A stretch of 64,000 nt of DNA, from the NCBI RefSeq assembly GCF_001936335.1, contig NZ_CP018888.1, positions 1,488,001 to 1,552,000 on the forward strand, in the 5' to 3' direction. The stretch's first letter is position 1. Each line of letters starts with the position of its first letter. The position numbers and the translations under genes are program-made. Under the pieces are notes generated by a model. That model was not told where the DNA came from. It ran no database searches and saw nothing but the letters and a program-made list of their open reading frames with translations. Below, piece after piece: positions 27,211 to 38,284 of the stretch. The DNA is from Amylolactobacillus amylophilus DSM 20533 = JCM 1125 (GTDB lineage Bacteria > Bacillota > Bacilli > Lactobacillales > Lactobacillaceae).

Positions 27211-28647
27211 ATGAAAAAAGCAAATGAGAACAAGAAGCGGGTTGTCTTTTCGCGAAAAAACACATTCTTAATCGCTCTTGCCAGCCTTCTGGTAGGAGCT
27301 TTTTTAACATTAGCAATTGTGCTGACAGTACTGAATGAACAGGCGGCAGAGAAGCCGGTCGGCTTGGCGAAAGTTGAGCAGGTTTATCAACAACTACAGC
27401 AACGCTACTACAAGAAAATTTCTGCCACAAAATTACAGCAAGGTGCTATTTCTGGTATGCTTGACGCTCTAGGAGATCCTTATTCGATTTCTTTGAATGA
27501 CAGTCAGACAAAGCAGGTAAACCAAACAATCACCGGTACTAATTTTGGTGGCGTTGGCGTGACGGTGGTCTCTAAAAATAAACAGGTTGTAATCGACTCT
27601 ATTATGCCAGAAACTCCTGCTGCAAAGAGCAATCTTAAAGCCGGTGACCTTATTTTGGCCGTTGATAAGACGACAATCAAGGATGGTGATATCAGTCAAG
27701 CCTCAAGTTTAATTCGTGGCAAGGTTGGTACCAAGGTAACGATTAAGGTGCAGCGTGACAAGGAATCGTTTAATGTGACGCTCACACGGGCGAAGATTAC
27801 GCAAAGTAGCCTCACTACAAAGATGCTGGATGATCAACTAGCTTACATCGCCATCAGCCAGTTTGACACAAATACAGGTAAGGACTTGAGAAAGAACTTA
27901 AGCGCTTTTGAGAAGCAGGGTGTGCGGAAAGTAATTATCGATGTTCGGGGGAATCCTGGTGGTGTTATGGATGCGGCCTTAGAGAGCGCTGCACAGTTTG
28001 TGCAGAACAAGAAGATAATCATGCAATACCAGGGTAAGACTGGCAAACCGGAAATTATTAAGTCTAGTACAAAGATTCGGGGACGCAAGCGGATTACCAC
28101 CATTAAACCAATTATTTTAATCGACGGTAATAGCGCGAGTGCGGCTGAGATTTTCGCCGCCGCACTAAAACAGTCGGCTGGGGCAAAGCTTGTCGGTCAG
28201 ACATCATACGGTAAGGGAACCGTTCAGGAAGTTAACGGTACTGACCCGAACTTCGAGTATAAGTACACGGTAGCCAAGTGGCTCACACCTGACGGTACAT
28301 GGATTAATCATAAGGGCTTGAAACCGGACATCGCAGTTGCGGTTCCTAGTTATATGAAGTTAACCGGCTTCACTAGTGGTGAAACGTTAAAAGCAAATAC
28401 AATGGGTTTGGATGTTTCGGTATTGCAACAGTACCTCATGGCACTAGGATATCTGAATAATCATCTGACAGGTGTCTATGATACTGCTACTCTTACCGCT
28501 GTCAAAAAGTTTCAGACAGCTAATAATCTTCCAGTTAAGGGTGAGGTTGATGCAACCAATCAGAATAAGTTATATGAATTAATTGCACTCAAAGCACAAA
28601 ACGATGACCAGACTCTCAGTACGGCGGTTGCTGAGGCGAAGAAATAA
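27211..28647 (+). CDS. S41 family carboxy-terminal processing protease (CtpA-like)
   Basis: 478 residues. An N-terminal transmembrane anchor (about 18-38) places the rest outside the cell. A PDZ domain (about 110-190, GVGVTVV...AGDLILAVD) is followed by the S41 peptidase domain with the nucleophile in GNSASAAEIFAAALK (Ser near 310) and the Lys in TSYGKGTVQ (near 336). A C-terminal peptidoglycan-binding domain follows (about 395-460, VLQQYLMALGYLNNHLTGVYD). A typical Gram-positive CtpA. Confidence 0.94.
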   Translation: MKKANENKKRVVFSRKNTFLIALASLLVGAFLTLAIVLTVLNEQAAEKPVGLAKVEQVYQQLQQRYYKKISATKLQQGAISGMLDALGDPYSISLNDSQTKQVNQTITGTNFGGVGVTVVSKNKQVVIDSIMPETPAAKSNLKAGDLILAVDKTTIKDGDISQASSLIRGKVGTKVTIKVQRDKESFNVTLTRAKITQSSLTTKMLDDQLAYIAISQFDTNTGKDLRKNLSAFEKQGVRKVIIDVRGNPGGVMDAALESAAQFVQNKKIIMQYQGKTGKPEIIKSSTKIRGRKRITTIKPIILIDGNSASAAEIFAAALKQSAGAKLVGQTSYGKGTVQEVNGTDPNFEYKYTVAKWLTPDGTWINHKGLKPDIAVAVPSYMKLTGFTSGETLKANTMGLDVSVLQQYLMALGYLNNHLTGVYDTATLTAVKKFQTANNLPVKGEVDATNQNKLYELIALKAQNDDQTLSTAVAEAKK

Positions 28648-28668
28648 GAAACGGTGGGGGAAAGAGAA

Positions 28669-29091
28669 ATGCCACAAGTATATTTTTTATGTACGGGAAA
28701 TTCGTGTCGAAGCCAAATGGCGGAGGGTTTTGCCAAGAAGATTCTGGGATCGGATTGGCGTGTTGCAAGTGCGGGGGTTGAAGTACACGGTCTGAATCCA
28801 CGTGCGGTCGAAGTGATGGCCGAAAGTGGTGTAGACATCTCCAAAAATGTTTCAACTCTGATTGATGGCGACTATCTCATGAGCAGTGATTTAGTGGTTA
28901 CGCTTTGTGGTGACGCGCGTGATCGTTGTCCAGCGACACCGGCTAATATTGTGAAAGAACATTGGCCAGTGGCAGACCCAGCCCAAGCAACAGGAACGGA
29001 GTCGGAGATAATGGCGGCTTTTCGTAGCGCCAGGGACGAAATAGAGCAGCGACTATTAGATTTACAAGAACGTGTTGCGAAGAAACACTAA
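28669..29091 (+). CDS. arsC: Arsenate reductase, thioredoxin-coupled ArsC type (LMW-PTP fold)
   Basis: 140 residues. The phosphatase loop is CTGNSCRS (Cys8 to Arg14), and the pair Cys80 and Cys87 in [10 protein letters not shown] matches the redox cysteines of S. aureus pI258 ArsC. The following HWPVADPA also matches. It would reduce arsenate using thioredoxin. No ars regulator or efflux gene is next to it. A role as a protein tyrosine phosphatase cannot be excluded. The start is ATG 28669 after a purine-rich GGGGGAAAGAG; an upstream GTG is less likely. Confidence 0.85.
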   Translation: MPQVYFLCTGNSCRSQMAEGFAKKILGSDWRVASAGVEVHGLNPRAVEVMAESGVDISKNVSTLIDGDYLMSSDLVVTLCGDARDRCPATPANIVKEHWPVADPAQATGTESEIMAAFRSARDEIEQRLLDLQERVAKKH

Positions 29092-29122
29092 CATTCTAAA
29101 TTAAACGTAATAATGCTAAAAT

Positions 29123-29149
29123 AGAACGTGCTAGTCACGTTCTTTTTTT
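29123..29149 (+). terminator. Terminator after arsC
   Basis: AGAACGTG (29123-29130) pairs with CACGTTCT (29136-29143), then seven T. Confidence 0.92.
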
Positions 29150-29208
29150 GAGACGTGCTTTTAGAAAAAAGATATTTAGTCTAAAGAATATAGAGGAGGG
29201 GCCGCTAG

Positions 29209-30057
29209 ATGGCAAATATTCAATGGTATCCAGGACACATGAACAAGGCCAAGAACCAAATTATTGATATTCTTGAACTGGTTGATGTCGTCATCGAGGT
29301 GGTTGATGCGCGTATTCCATTATCCTCACGTAACCCGTTAATTGAAAAGTTGGCCCAGAAAAAGCAGCATTTAATTGTCCTAAATAAAGCTGACTTGGCT
29401 GATCCAGTCGAGACGAAACGTTGGGTTACTTATTTCAGCAATTTAGGTCATGAATTTGTCATCGCACTGGATGCTAAGCATAACTCACAGATTGAGCAAC
29501 TTGTGACGTTGATCAAGCAGGCTACTGCTGCTAAAACAAAGAAGATTATGGCAAAGGGTGCACTCAGTCCAACCATCAGGGCTGTTTGTGTCGGCATCCC
29601 GAACTGTGGTAAATCGACTATCTTGAACCGTTTAGTTGGGAAGAATGTCGCAGTCGTAGGCGATCGTCCCGGCGTGACCAAGAACCAGAATTGGCTGAAA
29701 GCAAAGGGCAACATTCAAGTACTCGACACGCCTGGAATTTTGTGGCCCAAGTTTGATGATCAGGAGGTAGGCTACAAGCTCGCCGCCTGTGGTGCGATTA
29801 AGGATAGTATCTTCCATGCGGATGACGTTGCAATTTATCTCTTGGATTTCTTAAAGACCAACTATACGCGCCAGTTACGAGAATTTACTAGAGTAACAGA
29901 TTTAGACGCACAGAGTACGCCAGAATTGTTGTTGCAGTTAACCAAGCAGTTCGGTTATCGAGACGACTATGACCGTTTCGCATTAATACTGTTACAACGA
30001 TTCAGAAAGCTGAAGCTCGGCCGAATATCATTAGATTGGGTGGCGCATAATGACTAG
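29209..30057 (+). CDS. rbgA: Ribosome biogenesis GTPase RbgA (YlqF)
   Basis: A circularly permuted GTPase needed for late 50S assembly. The G motifs appear in permuted order: NKADLAD (G4), then GIPNCGKST (G1) and DTPGILWP (G3). The start [12 protein letters not shown] is diagnostic. 282 residues. GAGGAGG gives strong initiation. It overlaps rnhB by eight bases. Confidence 0.97.
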   Translation: MANIQWYPGHMNKAKNQIIDILELVDVVIEVVDARIPLSSRNPLIEKLAQKKQHLIVLNKADLADPVETKRWVTYFSNLGHEFVIALDAKHNSQIEQLVTLIKQATAAKTKKIMAKGALSPTIRAVCVGIPNCGKSTILNRLVGKNVAVVGDRPGVTKNQNWLKAKGNIQVLDTPGILWPKFDDQEVGYKLAACGAIKDSIFHADDVAIYLLDFLKTNYTRQLREFTRVTDLDAQSTPELLLQLTKQFGYRDDYDRFALILLQRFRKLKLGRISLDWVAHND

Positions 30058-30865
30058 GCAGGATCGACCACTAACAGAAACTAAACAGCCGAGTCTTTTG
30101 GCACTAAAAGATATTCTATTTACTAATTCGCTCCCACCTAGCGCAGAGTTTTTAGCAGCGCTCGCAAAAGACACGCGCAGTGGGGCACAGAAATTACGTC
30201 AAAGATACGAGAAAGGACTTTTACAGGAAGCAAAAAGAAGTGCAGCCTTCGAGGCAAGATTTGCTCTTGAACGTGAATATTGGACCACACACAAGTATAT
30301 TGCAGGTGTTGACGAAGTAGGACGTGGCCCGTTAGCGGGTCCTGTTGTGTCAGCCGCAGTGATCTTGCCAAAAGACTTCAGTGTGTTAGATGTTAACGAC
30401 TCGAAGCAGCTCACTAAACATAAGCGTGACGAATTATTTCTGAAAATTATTGAACAGGCAGTCGCAGTAGGCATTGGCATAGAGAGCGCGCAAGTAATTG
30501 ACCAAGTGAATATTTATGAAGCAACCAGACTGGCGATGGCGGCGGCTGTCTCACAGCTAGATATTCAACCGACATTACTGCTAGTAGATGCGATGCAGGT
30601 ACCCGTGGAGATTGAACAGGTACGGCTGGTTAAAGGTGATGCCAAAAGCAACTCGATTGCGGCGGCAAGCATCGTGGCCAAGGTGCTGCGTGACCGTTTG
30701 ATGGACTCTTACGATGCTGTTTTCCCTGGCTACGGTTTCTCTAGTAATGCAGGCTATGGCACAAATGAGCATCTTTTGGGGCTAGAGCGCTTGGGTGCTT
30801 GTTTCATTCACCGCCGGTCTTTTGCGCCTGTCTCACAGTATCTTGTTGCTCAGGATAAAAATTAA
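30050..30865 (+). CDS. rnhB: Ribonuclease HII
   Basis: Removes ribonucleotides and RNA primers from DNA. 271 residues, including an N-terminal extension of about 80 residues common in Firmicutes. The catalytic core shows [16 protein letters not shown] (Asp-Glu), NDSKQLT, LLVDAM and [21 protein letters not shown]. It overlaps rbgA, an operon conserved with B. subtilis. Confidence 0.96.
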   Translation: MTRQDRPLTETKQPSLLALKDILFTNSLPPSAEFLAALAKDTRSGAQKLRQRYEKGLLQEAKRSAAFEARFALEREYWTTHKYIAGVDEVGRGPLAGPVVSAAVILPKDFSVLDVNDSKQLTKHKRDELFLKIIEQAVAVGIGIESAQVIDQVNIYEATRLAMAAAVSQLDIQPTLLLVDAMQVPVEIEQVRLVKGDAKSNSIAAASIVAKVLRDRLMDSYDAVFPGYGFSSNAGYGTNEHLLGLERLGACFIHRRSFAPVSQYLVAQDKN

Positions 30866-30882
30866 AAACTAAATAAATGTTT

Positions 30883-30923
30883 ATCTCCTTTTTTTGCGTA
30901 TATATAGCAAAGGAGATTTTTTT
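30883..30923 (+). promoter_or_regulatory. Terminator-like hairpin containing the dprA ribosome site
   Basis: ATCTCCTTT (30883-30891) is the exact complement of AAAGGAGAT (30909-30917), and seven T follow directly before the dprA ATG. The AAAGGAG ribosome site forms the 3' arm. Folding would therefore hide the site, terminate, or both. Confidence 0.75.
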
Positions 30924-31769
30924 ATGAACAAAACAGAATTCTTACTATTAACGAAGATGAGTCAAAAATACAAGTACCGTGAAATGCTCGAACTAACCAG
31001 CAAACTGTCAGAGGTAGACGATGTCAATCTGACGACACTTAAAGCGGTTGTGCCGGATCTGGAACTACTGTATCAGCTTCAGCAAATTATATTTGACTTA
31101 GAACTGCGCAGGAATGTTCAGCGGATTAAGAAGATTTGCGGTGTAATATCATTTTTCGATGCTGCCTACCCGGAGAAACTCCGGGAAATCTACCGCCCAC
31201 CGCTATTGTTGTTTTATCAGGGCGATATTCGGTTACTAAATGGACATGGTGTAGCGATTGTGGGCGCCAGAAAGAATTCTGCCTATAGCCGTCAAATTCT
31301 ACAGGAGTTAGTGCCTGCGCTGGTGGCGAAACAGAAAATAATTATTTCGGGTCTTGCAGAGGGTGTTGACTGCCTGGCCCATGAGTACGCGTTGGCTGCT
31401 GGTGGGGCAACGATTGGTATTATTGGCAGTGGGGTGAATCACTTCTATCCTGAACGGAATCACGCATTGCAAAAGCAGGTGGCGAAAAAAGGATTATTGT
31501 TGAGCGAGTACCTGCCAGACACGCCACCCGCCCGTTTTAGATTTCCCGAGCGCAACAGATTAATCGCTGGGGTTGCTGAGGACGTAGTTGTGACCGAGGC
31601 AAGACAAAGAAGTGGCTCCCTAATCACTGCCAATGTTGCGCTACAAGAAAATCGCAATGTTTTCGCTATTCCAGGCCCAATCACGAGCCCGCTTTCAGCG
31701 GGAACAAATGAACTAATTGCCGCGGGTGCGACACCAATCATTGATTTTTCATTAGACAATTTCTCCTAA
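30924..31769 (+). CDS. dprA: DNA-processing protein DprA
   Basis: Binds incoming single-stranded DNA and loads RecA during transformation. 281 residues with the Rossmann core: VAIVGARKNSAYSRQ, IISGLAEGVDCLAHEYAL, TIGIIGSGVNHFYPERN, FRFPERNRLIAG, and a C-terminal INxN-like ALQENRNVFAIPGPITSPLSAGTNELI. The start is ATG 30924. It is followed by topA, as in most lactobacilli. No other competence gene is in the window. Confidence 0.95.
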   Translation: MNKTEFLLLTKMSQKYKYREMLELTSKLSEVDDVNLTTLKAVVPDLELLYQLQQIIFDLELRRNVQRIKKICGVISFFDAAYPEKLREIYRPPLLLFYQGDIRLLNGHGVAIVGARKNSAYSRQILQELVPALVAKQKIIISGLAEGVDCLAHEYALAAGGATIGIIGSGVNHFYPERNHALQKQVAKKGLLLSEYLPDTPPARFRFPERNRLIAGVAEDVVVTEARQRSGSLITANVALQENRNVFAIPGPITSPLSAGTNELIAAGATPIIDFSLDNFS

Positions 31770-31811
31770 TTATGGAATGATAGAGTCTGCTGACATATTG
31801 GATTTAATTTA

Positions 31812-31848
31812 TTGACAGAAATTTTTTTATATTTTAGACTTAGTCTAA
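31812..31848 (+). promoter_or_regulatory. Promoter of topA with a dyad over the start site
   Basis: TTGACA (31812-31817), 17-base spacer, TAGACT (31835-31840). The -10 lies in a 15-base dyad TTAGACT-T-AGTCTAA (31834-31848). Confidence 0.75.
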
Positions 31849-31879
31849 TTTTTGTCAGTAAACAGGAAGGGGCTTTTTA

Positions 31880-33955
31880 ATGCCTAAGAAGAATCTCGTG
31901 ATTGTAGAATCACCTGCTAAAGCCAAAACTATTGAAAAATATCTGGGGCGCAATTATCATGTTGTGGCTAGCCTCGGACATATTCGTGATTTGCCAAAGT
32001 CGCAGATGGGAATCGATTTCGAACATAATTATGAACCAAAGTACATATCCATTCGTGGTAAGGGCGAAACCATCAAGAATCTTAAAAAAGAGGCGGCAAA
32101 GGTTGATAACGTTTATCTCGCGGCCGATCCGGACCGTGAGGGTGAGGCCATCGCGTGGCATGTGTCGCATATTCTGGGATTACCCGATGGCTCAAAGAAC
32201 CGCGTGGTTTTCAATGAAATAACAAAAGATGCCGTGAAAAATTCGTTTAAGACGCCACGTTCGATTGATATGGATCTAGTCGACGCACAGCAGGCTCGTC
32301 GTGTCTTAGACCGGATCGTTGGATACTCTATCTCACCTATTCTGTGGGCGAAAGTGAAGAAGGGTCTGAGTGCTGGTCGTGTTCAATCTATCGCACTCAA
32401 TCTGGTTATCACGCGTGAAAAGGAAATAAAGGCGTTCAATCCTGAAGAGTACTGGACGATTGACGCAGAGTTTGCTAAAGGTAGAACCAAATTTGTCAGC
32501 TCCTTTTATGGTGTGAATGGCAAGAAAAAAGAGTTAAAAAACAACGATGAAGTAAAAGAGTTACTGGGTCAAATAGATAAGAATAAACCATTTGACATTA
32601 CTGCGGTCGTCAAAAAGGAACGGCGGCGCCAGCCAGCTGCTCCCTTTACCACCAGCTCACTCCAACAAGAAGCTAATAAACGGTTGAACTACAAGACTAG
32701 AAAGACCATGATGATTGCGCAACAGCTTTACGAGGGAATTAACCTCGGTAAAGAGGGCACGGTCGGTTTGATTACGTACATGAGAACGGACTCTAAGCGG
32801 ATCTCAAGCGTTGCTAAGCACGATGCTGCTAAGTTTATTCATGAGGAATACGGGGAACAGTTCGCAGCCCATAAGCCACAAACGGTAAAGAACCAAGAAG
32901 GAGCCCAAGATGCCCATGAGGCAATCCGGCCATCAAGTGTTTTTCGGACGCCAGAGAGCTTGAAAGACATCCTCTCGCGGGATCAAATGCGACTATACCA
33001 GCTGATTTGGTCTCGCTTCGTTGCCAGTCAGATGACCGCAGCGGTTTATGATACCGTACGGGCGGATATCGAGCAAAATGGTGTTACTTTTAGGACCAAC
33101 GGCTCCAAGATTAAATTTGCGGGTTTCACGAAAGTATATGATCTGAGTGATGCGAAAACAAGTAAGAAGGACGAATTACCAGAGCTTTTGGAGGGTGAGC
33201 AGGTCAAACTTTCTAAGACCGATCCTGCACAGCACTTCACGCAGCCGCCAGCTCGTTACACAGAAGCAAGCTTAGTCAAAGCGCTTGAGGAGAATGGCGT
33301 CGGTCGGCCATCAACTTACGCACCGACGATAGATACGATTCAAAAACGATATTACGTGAAGCTCGAAGGGAAGTCGTTTGTGCCGACTGACTTGGGTGAA
33401 ATTGTCGATGCGTTGATTGAAGAGTTCTTCCCAGATATTGTAAATATTGACTTCACAGCGCAACTTGAAAATGATCTAGACTCCGTCGAAGAAGGTCAGA
33501 AGAATTGGGTGACTGTGGTCGACGAGTACTACAAGCCATTTGAGAAAGAGCTGACTAAGGCAGACTCTGAAATCGAGAAAGTTCAGATAAAGGATGAACC
33601 AGCCGGCTTCAATTGTGATATCTGTGGTGCACCGATGGTCATTAAACTAGGCCGTTTCGGTAAGTTTTATGCTTGTTCACGTTTCCCAGATTGTCGTAAC
33701 ACCAAGCCGATAGTCAAGGAAATTGGCGTGACATGTTCGAAATGTCATATTGGCCAAGTGGTTGAGAAGAAATCTAAGCGTAACAGATTATTTTATGGTT
33801 GTTCTCGCTATCCAGAATGTGATTTCGTTTCATGGGACCGGCCAATTGGCCGAGACTGTCCTAAGGATGGCCATTTCTTGGTTGAGAAGAAGGTTAAGGG
33901 CGGTCGCCGGGTTGTGTGTCCGAACGGTGATTACGAAGAAGAGATTCAAAAATAA
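31880..33955 (+). CDS. topA: DNA topoisomerase I
   Basis: Relaxes negative supercoils. 691 residues. A toprim domain opens with [17 protein letters not shown] and has [14 protein letters not shown]. The catalytic Tyr lies in LITYMRTDS (about residue 300). Two C-terminal zinc ribbons of the CxxC...CxxFPxC type (about 576-640) are followed by a third segment with reduced cysteines. AGGAAGGGG precedes the ATG. A consensus promoter makes it an independent unit. Confidence 0.98.
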   Translation: MPKKNLVIVESPAKAKTIEKYLGRNYHVVASLGHIRDLPKSQMGIDFEHNYEPKYISIRGKGETIKNLKKEAAKVDNVYLAADPDREGEAIAWHVSHILGLPDGSKNRVVFNEITKDAVKNSFKTPRSIDMDLVDAQQARRVLDRIVGYSISPILWAKVKKGLSAGRVQSIALNLVITREKEIKAFNPEEYWTIDAEFAKGRTKFVSSFYGVNGKKKELKNNDEVKELLGQIDKNKPFDITAVVKKERRRQPAAPFTTSSLQQEANKRLNYKTRKTMMIAQQLYEGINLGKEGTVGLITYMRTDSKRISSVAKHDAAKFIHEEYGEQFAAHKPQTVKNQEGAQDAHEAIRPSSVFRTPESLKDILSRDQMRLYQLIWSRFVASQMTAAVYDTVRADIEQNGVTFRTNGSKIKFAGFTKVYDLSDAKTSKKDELPELLEGEQVKLSKTDPAQHFTQPPARYTEASLVKALEENGVGRPSTYAPTIDTIQKRYYVKLEGKSFVPTDLGEIVDALIEEFFPDIVNIDFTAQLENDLDSVEEGQKNWVTVVDEYYKPFEKELTKADSEIEKVQIKDEPAGFNCDICGAPMVIKLGRFGKFYACSRFPDCRNTKPIVKEIGVTCSKCHIGQVVEKKSKRNRLFYGCSRYPECDFVSWDRPIGRDCPKDGHFLVEKKVKGGRRVVCPNGDYEEEIQK

Positions 33956-33970
33956 TATTTGTTAAATTTT

Positions 33971-34027
33971 AATATCATTGGTGCGAAACCGGTTACTTAA
34001 TTCGCTACTAAATGATATTATTTTTTT
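33971..34027 (+). terminator. Terminator of topA
   Basis: A long hairpin: AATATCATT (33971-33979) pairs with AATGATATT (34011-34019), with an inner GCGAA/TTCGC stem, then A and seven T. Confidence 0.85.
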
Positions 34028-34061
34028 ATGCAATTAAATATTGAAAATATGAGGATAGCAG

Positions 34062-35393
34062 ATGAAACCAGTAATCAATGTGATTGGCGGAGGACTAGCC
34101 GGAGCCGAGGCAGCATGGCAAATTGCACAACACCCAGATGTGACAGTAAAGTTATATGAGATGCGCCCGAAGAAGATGACGCCCGCGCACCAATCGCAGA
34201 ATTTTGCTGAGTTAGTTTGTACCAACTCAATGCGGTCAAATGAATTGACGAACGCTGTTGGACTTTTGAAAGAAGAGATGCGTCAGTTCAACTCGCTTAT
34301 CATGGCGGCAGCAGATGCCAATCGCGTCCCAGCCGGTGGGGCGTTAGCCGTTGATCGTGATCACTTTTCGGCATTCGTAACCAATAAGCTATTGAGTATG
34401 CCAAACATCGAGGTTATCCAGGATGAGGTAACAGAACTGCCCCGCGCTGGTGTAACGGTTGTGGCAACGGGTCCGTTGACCAGTCCCGCGCTGGCTGAGC
34501 AAATCAAGCAGCTAAACGGGCAGGATAGCCTCCATTTCTTTGACGCGGCCGCACCGATTGTTTCCTCAGACTCCATCGATATGACGAAAGTCTACAAAAA
34601 GTCCCGCTACGATCGTGGCGAGGCAGCTTACTTGAATTGCCCGCTGACTAAGGGCGAGTTTGAGCTCTTTTATAATGAATTGGTCAAGGCGGAGACTGCT
34701 GAACTGCACGGATTTGAGGATGAAGGGGTCTTTGAGGGTTGCATGCCAATCGAGGTGATGGCAGCCCGTGGATTTAAGACAATGCTCTTTGGTCCGTTGA
34801 AACCTGTTGGACTGGAGAACCCAGCGACAGGTGAGGAACCGTTTGCGGTGATCCAGTTACGTCAGGATGATGCGCAGGCGACGATGTATAACATCGTTGG
34901 TTTCCAGACCCATCTGAAATGGCCCGAGCAAAAGCGGGTGTTTAGGTTAATTCCGGGACTGGAGCAGGCCGAATTTATTCGTTACGGTGTGATGCACAGA
35001 AATACCTACCTCAACTCACCACTTTTATTAAAGCAAAATTACGAATCGAAGATGCAATCCGGCTTATTTTTTGCTGGACAGATGACGGGAGTTGAGGGAT
35101 ACGTAGAAAGTGCTGGAAGCGGACTAGTGGCCGGGTTAAATGCCTATCAAGCAGCAATGGGGCTCGCACCCATCATCTTCCCGGAAACGACAGAGCTTGG
35201 TGGGATGGCCCACTACATCACCCACGCAAATGCAAAACATTTCCAACCGATGAATGCTAACTTCGCACTCGTGCCAACGTTATCTACGCGGATTCGCCAA
35301 AAGAAAGAACGCAATCTAGCGCTCTCTCAGAAAGCATTAGCTGATTTAGCAAATTTTCAACAAGAAATTTCTAGACAAGAGGTAATTAATTGA
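34062..35393 (+). CDS. trmFO: tRNA (m5U54) methyltransferase TrmFO
   Basis: Folate- and FAD-dependent methyltransferase that makes ribothymidine 54 in tRNA. 443 residues. The FAD-binding N-terminus is [18 protein letters not shown], followed by [21 protein letters not shown], and the C-terminal [22 protein letters not shown]. The position between topA and xerC is the conserved gid locus. GAGGAT precedes the ATG. It overlaps xerC by four bases. Confidence 0.97.
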   Translation: MKPVINVIGGGLAGAEAAWQIAQHPDVTVKLYEMRPKKMTPAHQSQNFAELVCTNSMRSNELTNAVGLLKEEMRQFNSLIMAAADANRVPAGGALAVDRDHFSAFVTNKLLSMPNIEVIQDEVTELPRAGVTVVATGPLTSPALAEQIKQLNGQDSLHFFDAAAPIVSSDSIDMTKVYKKSRYDRGEAAYLNCPLTKGEFELFYNELVKAETAELHGFEDEGVFEGCMPIEVMAARGFKTMLFGPLKPVGLENPATGEEPFAVIQLRQDDAQATMYNIVGFQTHLKWPEQKRVFRLIPGLEQAEFIRYGVMHRNTYLNSPLLLKQNYESKMQSGLFFAGQMTGVEGYVESAGSGLVAGLNAYQAAMGLAPIIFPETTELGGMAHYITHANAKHFQPMNANFALVPTLSTRIRQKKERNLALSQKALADLANFQQEISRQEVIN

Positions 35394-36322
35394 TCGAAGA
35401 TTCTGAAGACCAAATACAGCAATTTCTACACTATTTGACAAATGAACGGCGTTACTCAGTAAATACGGTTTTAGCATACAAGAAGGATTTGGCCAGTTTC
35501 GTGCAATTCTTGACAGAAAATGGGGGCTTTACCGGTTTCTCAAACGTTTCTAATCGAGATGTTGAATTATTTATGGCATTCTTAGATGATAAGGGCAATA
35601 AACGTGATAGCATTGCGCGAAGGATATCAGCGTTACGCTCCTTTTACCACTTCTTAATTAAGCGTGAAATACTACGTAAAAACCCAACTGAGTCGGTCTA
35701 CTTGCGTACGAATGAGAAGAAGTTACCCCGTTTCTTCTATGAGCAAGAGATGGTGGCTTTATTTGCTGCAACTACGGGAGAGGCACCTCTAGACAGACGA
35801 AATGCCGCGTTACTGGAATTATTTTATGCAACAGGAATGCGTGTGAGTGAGGTAGCAGACTTGACCATTGCTCAGCTCGATTTGACGCTAAAGATTATCT
35901 TGGTCCATGGTAAGGGTAATAAAGATCGCTACGTGCCATTTGGTGAACACGCCAAAAAGGCTTTGACCGACTATCTCGATAATGTGCGCCCCGAGCTTCT
36001 AGCTAAATCTGGTCAAACTAACGACTATGTCTTCTTGAACAATCGTGGTGGTAAGATTACTAGTAGGGGGATTACGTATGTGTTGGACAGAATAATTGAG
36101 AAGTCCGCACTATCAGCGAAGATTCACCCGCATATGTTGCGGCATACTTTCGCCACCCAAATGTTAAATAACGGAGCAGATTTAAGAACTGTTCAAGAAT
36201 TGCTGGGACATAGTTCATTATCGACCACACAGGCGTATACTCATGTCACGATGGAACATTTACAACATGATTACCAAAAGTATTTTCCACGTAACAGCAA
36301 CGAATTAAAGAAAGAGGATTAA
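35390..36322 (+). CDS. xerC: Tyrosine recombinase XerC
   Basis: Partner of XerD at dif. 310 residues with [22 protein letters not shown] and [14 protein letters not shown], giving the R...HxxR...H/Y set. The start is TTG 35390, overlapping the trmFO stop, with AAGAGG seven bases upstream. It is followed by hslV, as in the B. subtilis codV-clpQ-clpY locus, so it is the chromosomal XerC and not a prophage integrase. Confidence 0.96.
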   Translation: MIEDSEDQIQQFLHYLTNERRYSVNTVLAYKKDLASFVQFLTENGGFTGFSNVSNRDVELFMAFLDDKGNKRDSIARRISALRSFYHFLIKREILRKNPTESVYLRTNEKKLPRFFYEQEMVALFAATTGEAPLDRRNAALLELFYATGMRVSEVADLTIAQLDLTLKIILVHGKGNKDRYVPFGEHAKKALTDYLDNVRPELLAKSGQTNDYVFLNNRGGKITSRGITYVLDRIIEKSALSAKIHPHMLRHTFATQMLNNGADLRTVQELLGHSSLSTTQAYTHVTMEHLQHDYQKYFPRNSNELKKED

Positions 36323-36325
36323 TTA

Positions 36326-36859
36326 ATGACAACAATTAGTGCAGTGAAATTTAACGGTGTAACCGCAATTGCCGGTGACGGTCAGGTCACAATGGGCGAA
36401 AAAGTGATTAGTAAGCAAACTGCCAGAAAGATTCGCCGGATTTATAACGATCAGGTCGTGATTGGCTTTGCCGGCGGTGTGGCCGACGCCGTCACCCTTC
36501 AGGAAAGGTTGGAGAACAAACTAGAGGCTTATTCTGGCAATCTGAAACGTGCTGCTGTTGAACTTGCTCGGGATTGGCGTAAAGATCCCACCTTGCAGAA
36601 GCTGGAGGCTCTCTTGATTGCTTTTAATGCGGAAGATTTGCTACTCATATCAGGTGGTGGTGAGGTGCTAGAGCCCGATGAGAACGTTGTGGCGATTGGT
36701 TCTGGCGGTAACTTTGCACAAGCTGCTGCCGTAGCAATGATTAGACATGCAAGTGACATGAGTGCAACTGAGATTGCAGAGGAATCGGTCCGCATTGCTA
36801 GTGGTATCGACGTTTACACGAATGACGATATCAAAACCGATATGCTGAAGGAGAATTAG
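36326..36859 (+). CDS. hslV: HslV (ClpQ) proteasome-like protease subunit
   Basis: Peptidase ring of the HslUV ATP-dependent protease. 177 residues. After removal of Met the N-terminal residue is Thr ([10 protein letters not shown]), the expected nucleophile, with the internal [12 protein letters not shown] strand and [10 protein letters not shown]. hslU follows after one base. Confidence 0.97.
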   Translation: MTTISAVKFNGVTAIAGDGQVTMGEKVISKQTARKIRRIYNDQVVIGFAGGVADAVTLQERLENKLEAYSGNLKRAAVELARDWRKDPTLQKLEALLIAFNAEDLLLISGGGEVLEPDENVVAIGSGGNFAQAAAVAMIRHASDMSATEIAEESVRIASGIDVYTNDDIKTDMLKEN

Positions 36860-36860
36860 G

Positions 36861-38252
36861 ATGGCAGTTCAAACACCAAAGGAAATTGTTGCAGTATTAG
36901 ATGAATATATTATTGGTCAAAATGAGGCCAAGAAGGCTGTCAGTGTCGCTCTCTATAATCGGTACAGAAGAATGCAGCTTTCTAAAGAGTTACAACAGGA
37001 AATTACACCGAAGAATCTCCTGATGGCAGGACCAACGGGTGTTGGTAAAACCGAAATTGCGCGCAGACTAGCAAAGATTGTCGAAGCGCCCTTTGTCAAG
37101 GTTGAAGCGACAAAGTTTACAGAGGTTGGCTATGTTGGTCGGGATGTCGAATCCATGGTGCGTGACCTTGTTGATGTTGCGGTAGCCATGGAAGAGAAAG
37201 ACCAAATGAGTCGGGTTCGTGCAAGTGCCACAGCGGAAGCGGACAAAAAACTGGTTAGATTACTCGTTCCTGGTATCAAAAAGGAAAAACGCCAGAATAA
37301 CATGCAAGAGATGATGAGCTTGTTGATGAGTGGCCAAAATCCCGCTGAAGGTGAGCCTGAGGAAGAGGTTGACGACAATGTCTTGAACCAAAGACTTTCG
37401 GTAAAGGAGCAGCTGGATCGCGGCTTACTTGAAAATACGGATGTGACAATTGAGGTTGAAGAGGCTGGCAAAGTTAATCCGATGAACGATATGATGGGCC
37501 AGATGGGCATTGATATGAACTCGATGATGAGTGGTCTCATGCCGAAGAAGAAAATCAAGCGCACCCTACCAGTCTCAAAGGCACGTGAGTTATTGGTTCA
37601 AGAAGAGTCCAAGAAGTTGATTGATTACGATCAGATTTATCAAAACGCCATTGAACGCAGCATGCAGGATGGAATTATTTTCATCGATGAGATTGATAAG
37701 ATTACAAGTGGTGAGAAGAAGCAATCTGGCGAGGTCTCGCGTGAAGGGGTGCAAAGAGATATCCTGCCAATCGTTGAGGGATCAACGGTTAGCACAAAGT
37801 ATGGACCTGTGAAAACTGACCACATCCTCTTCATCGCTGCCGGGGCCTTTGCGGAGTTGAAGCCAAGTGATTTAATTCCGGAACTTCAAGGACGCTTCCC
37901 GATTCGTGTAGAATTAAATGCGTTGACTAAAGAGGACTTCGAACGAATTCTGAAGGACCCCACCAACTCTTTGATTAAGCAGTACATCGCCTTAATGAAT
38001 GCCGACGGTATTAAATTGGTCTTCACGCAGGAAGCAATCTCTCGCATCGCCCAAATCGCCTTTGACGTCAACCAGGGGACGGAGAATATTGGTGCCAGAC
38101 GCCTATCTACAATTCTGGAAAAGCTCTTGGAGGATGTCTTGTACGAAGGACCAGACATGCAGATGGGTGAAATTTCCATCACAGAAGACTATGTAAACGA
38201 TAAATTACGTGATATTATCACAGATAAGGATCTCACTAGGTTTATCCTGTAA
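36861..38252 (+). CDS. hslU: HslU (ClpY) ATPase subunit
   Basis: AAA+ unfoldase of HslUV. 463 residues. N-terminal [23 protein letters not shown], Walker [11 protein letters not shown], the pore-loop region [18 protein letters not shown] (GYVG), an inserted I domain (about 110-235), Walker [10 protein letters not shown] and the C-terminal DLTRFIL that docks in HslV. AAGGAG lies at 36848-36853. Confidence 0.98.
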   Translation: MAVQTPKEIVAVLDEYIIGQNEAKKAVSVALYNRYRRMQLSKELQQEITPKNLLMAGPTGVGKTEIARRLAKIVEAPFVKVEATKFTEVGYVGRDVESMVRDLVDVAVAMEEKDQMSRVRASATAEADKKLVRLLVPGIKKEKRQNNMQEMMSLLMSGQNPAEGEPEEEVDDNVLNQRLSVKEQLDRGLLENTDVTIEVEEAGKVNPMNDMMGQMGIDMNSMMSGLMPKKKIKRTLPVSKARELLVQEESKKLIDYDQIYQNAIERSMQDGIIFIDEIDKITSGEKKQSGEVSREGVQRDILPIVEGSTVSTKYGPVKTDHILFIAAGAFAELKPSDLIPELQGRFPIRVELNALTKEDFERILKDPTNSLIKQYIALMNADGIKLVFTQEAISRIAQIAFDVNQGTENIGARRLSTILEKLLEDVLYEGPDMQMGEISITEDYVNDKLRDIITDKDLTRFIL

Positions 38253-38284
38253 TGAGCAATAGATTTATTTGATAGAGGAATATA

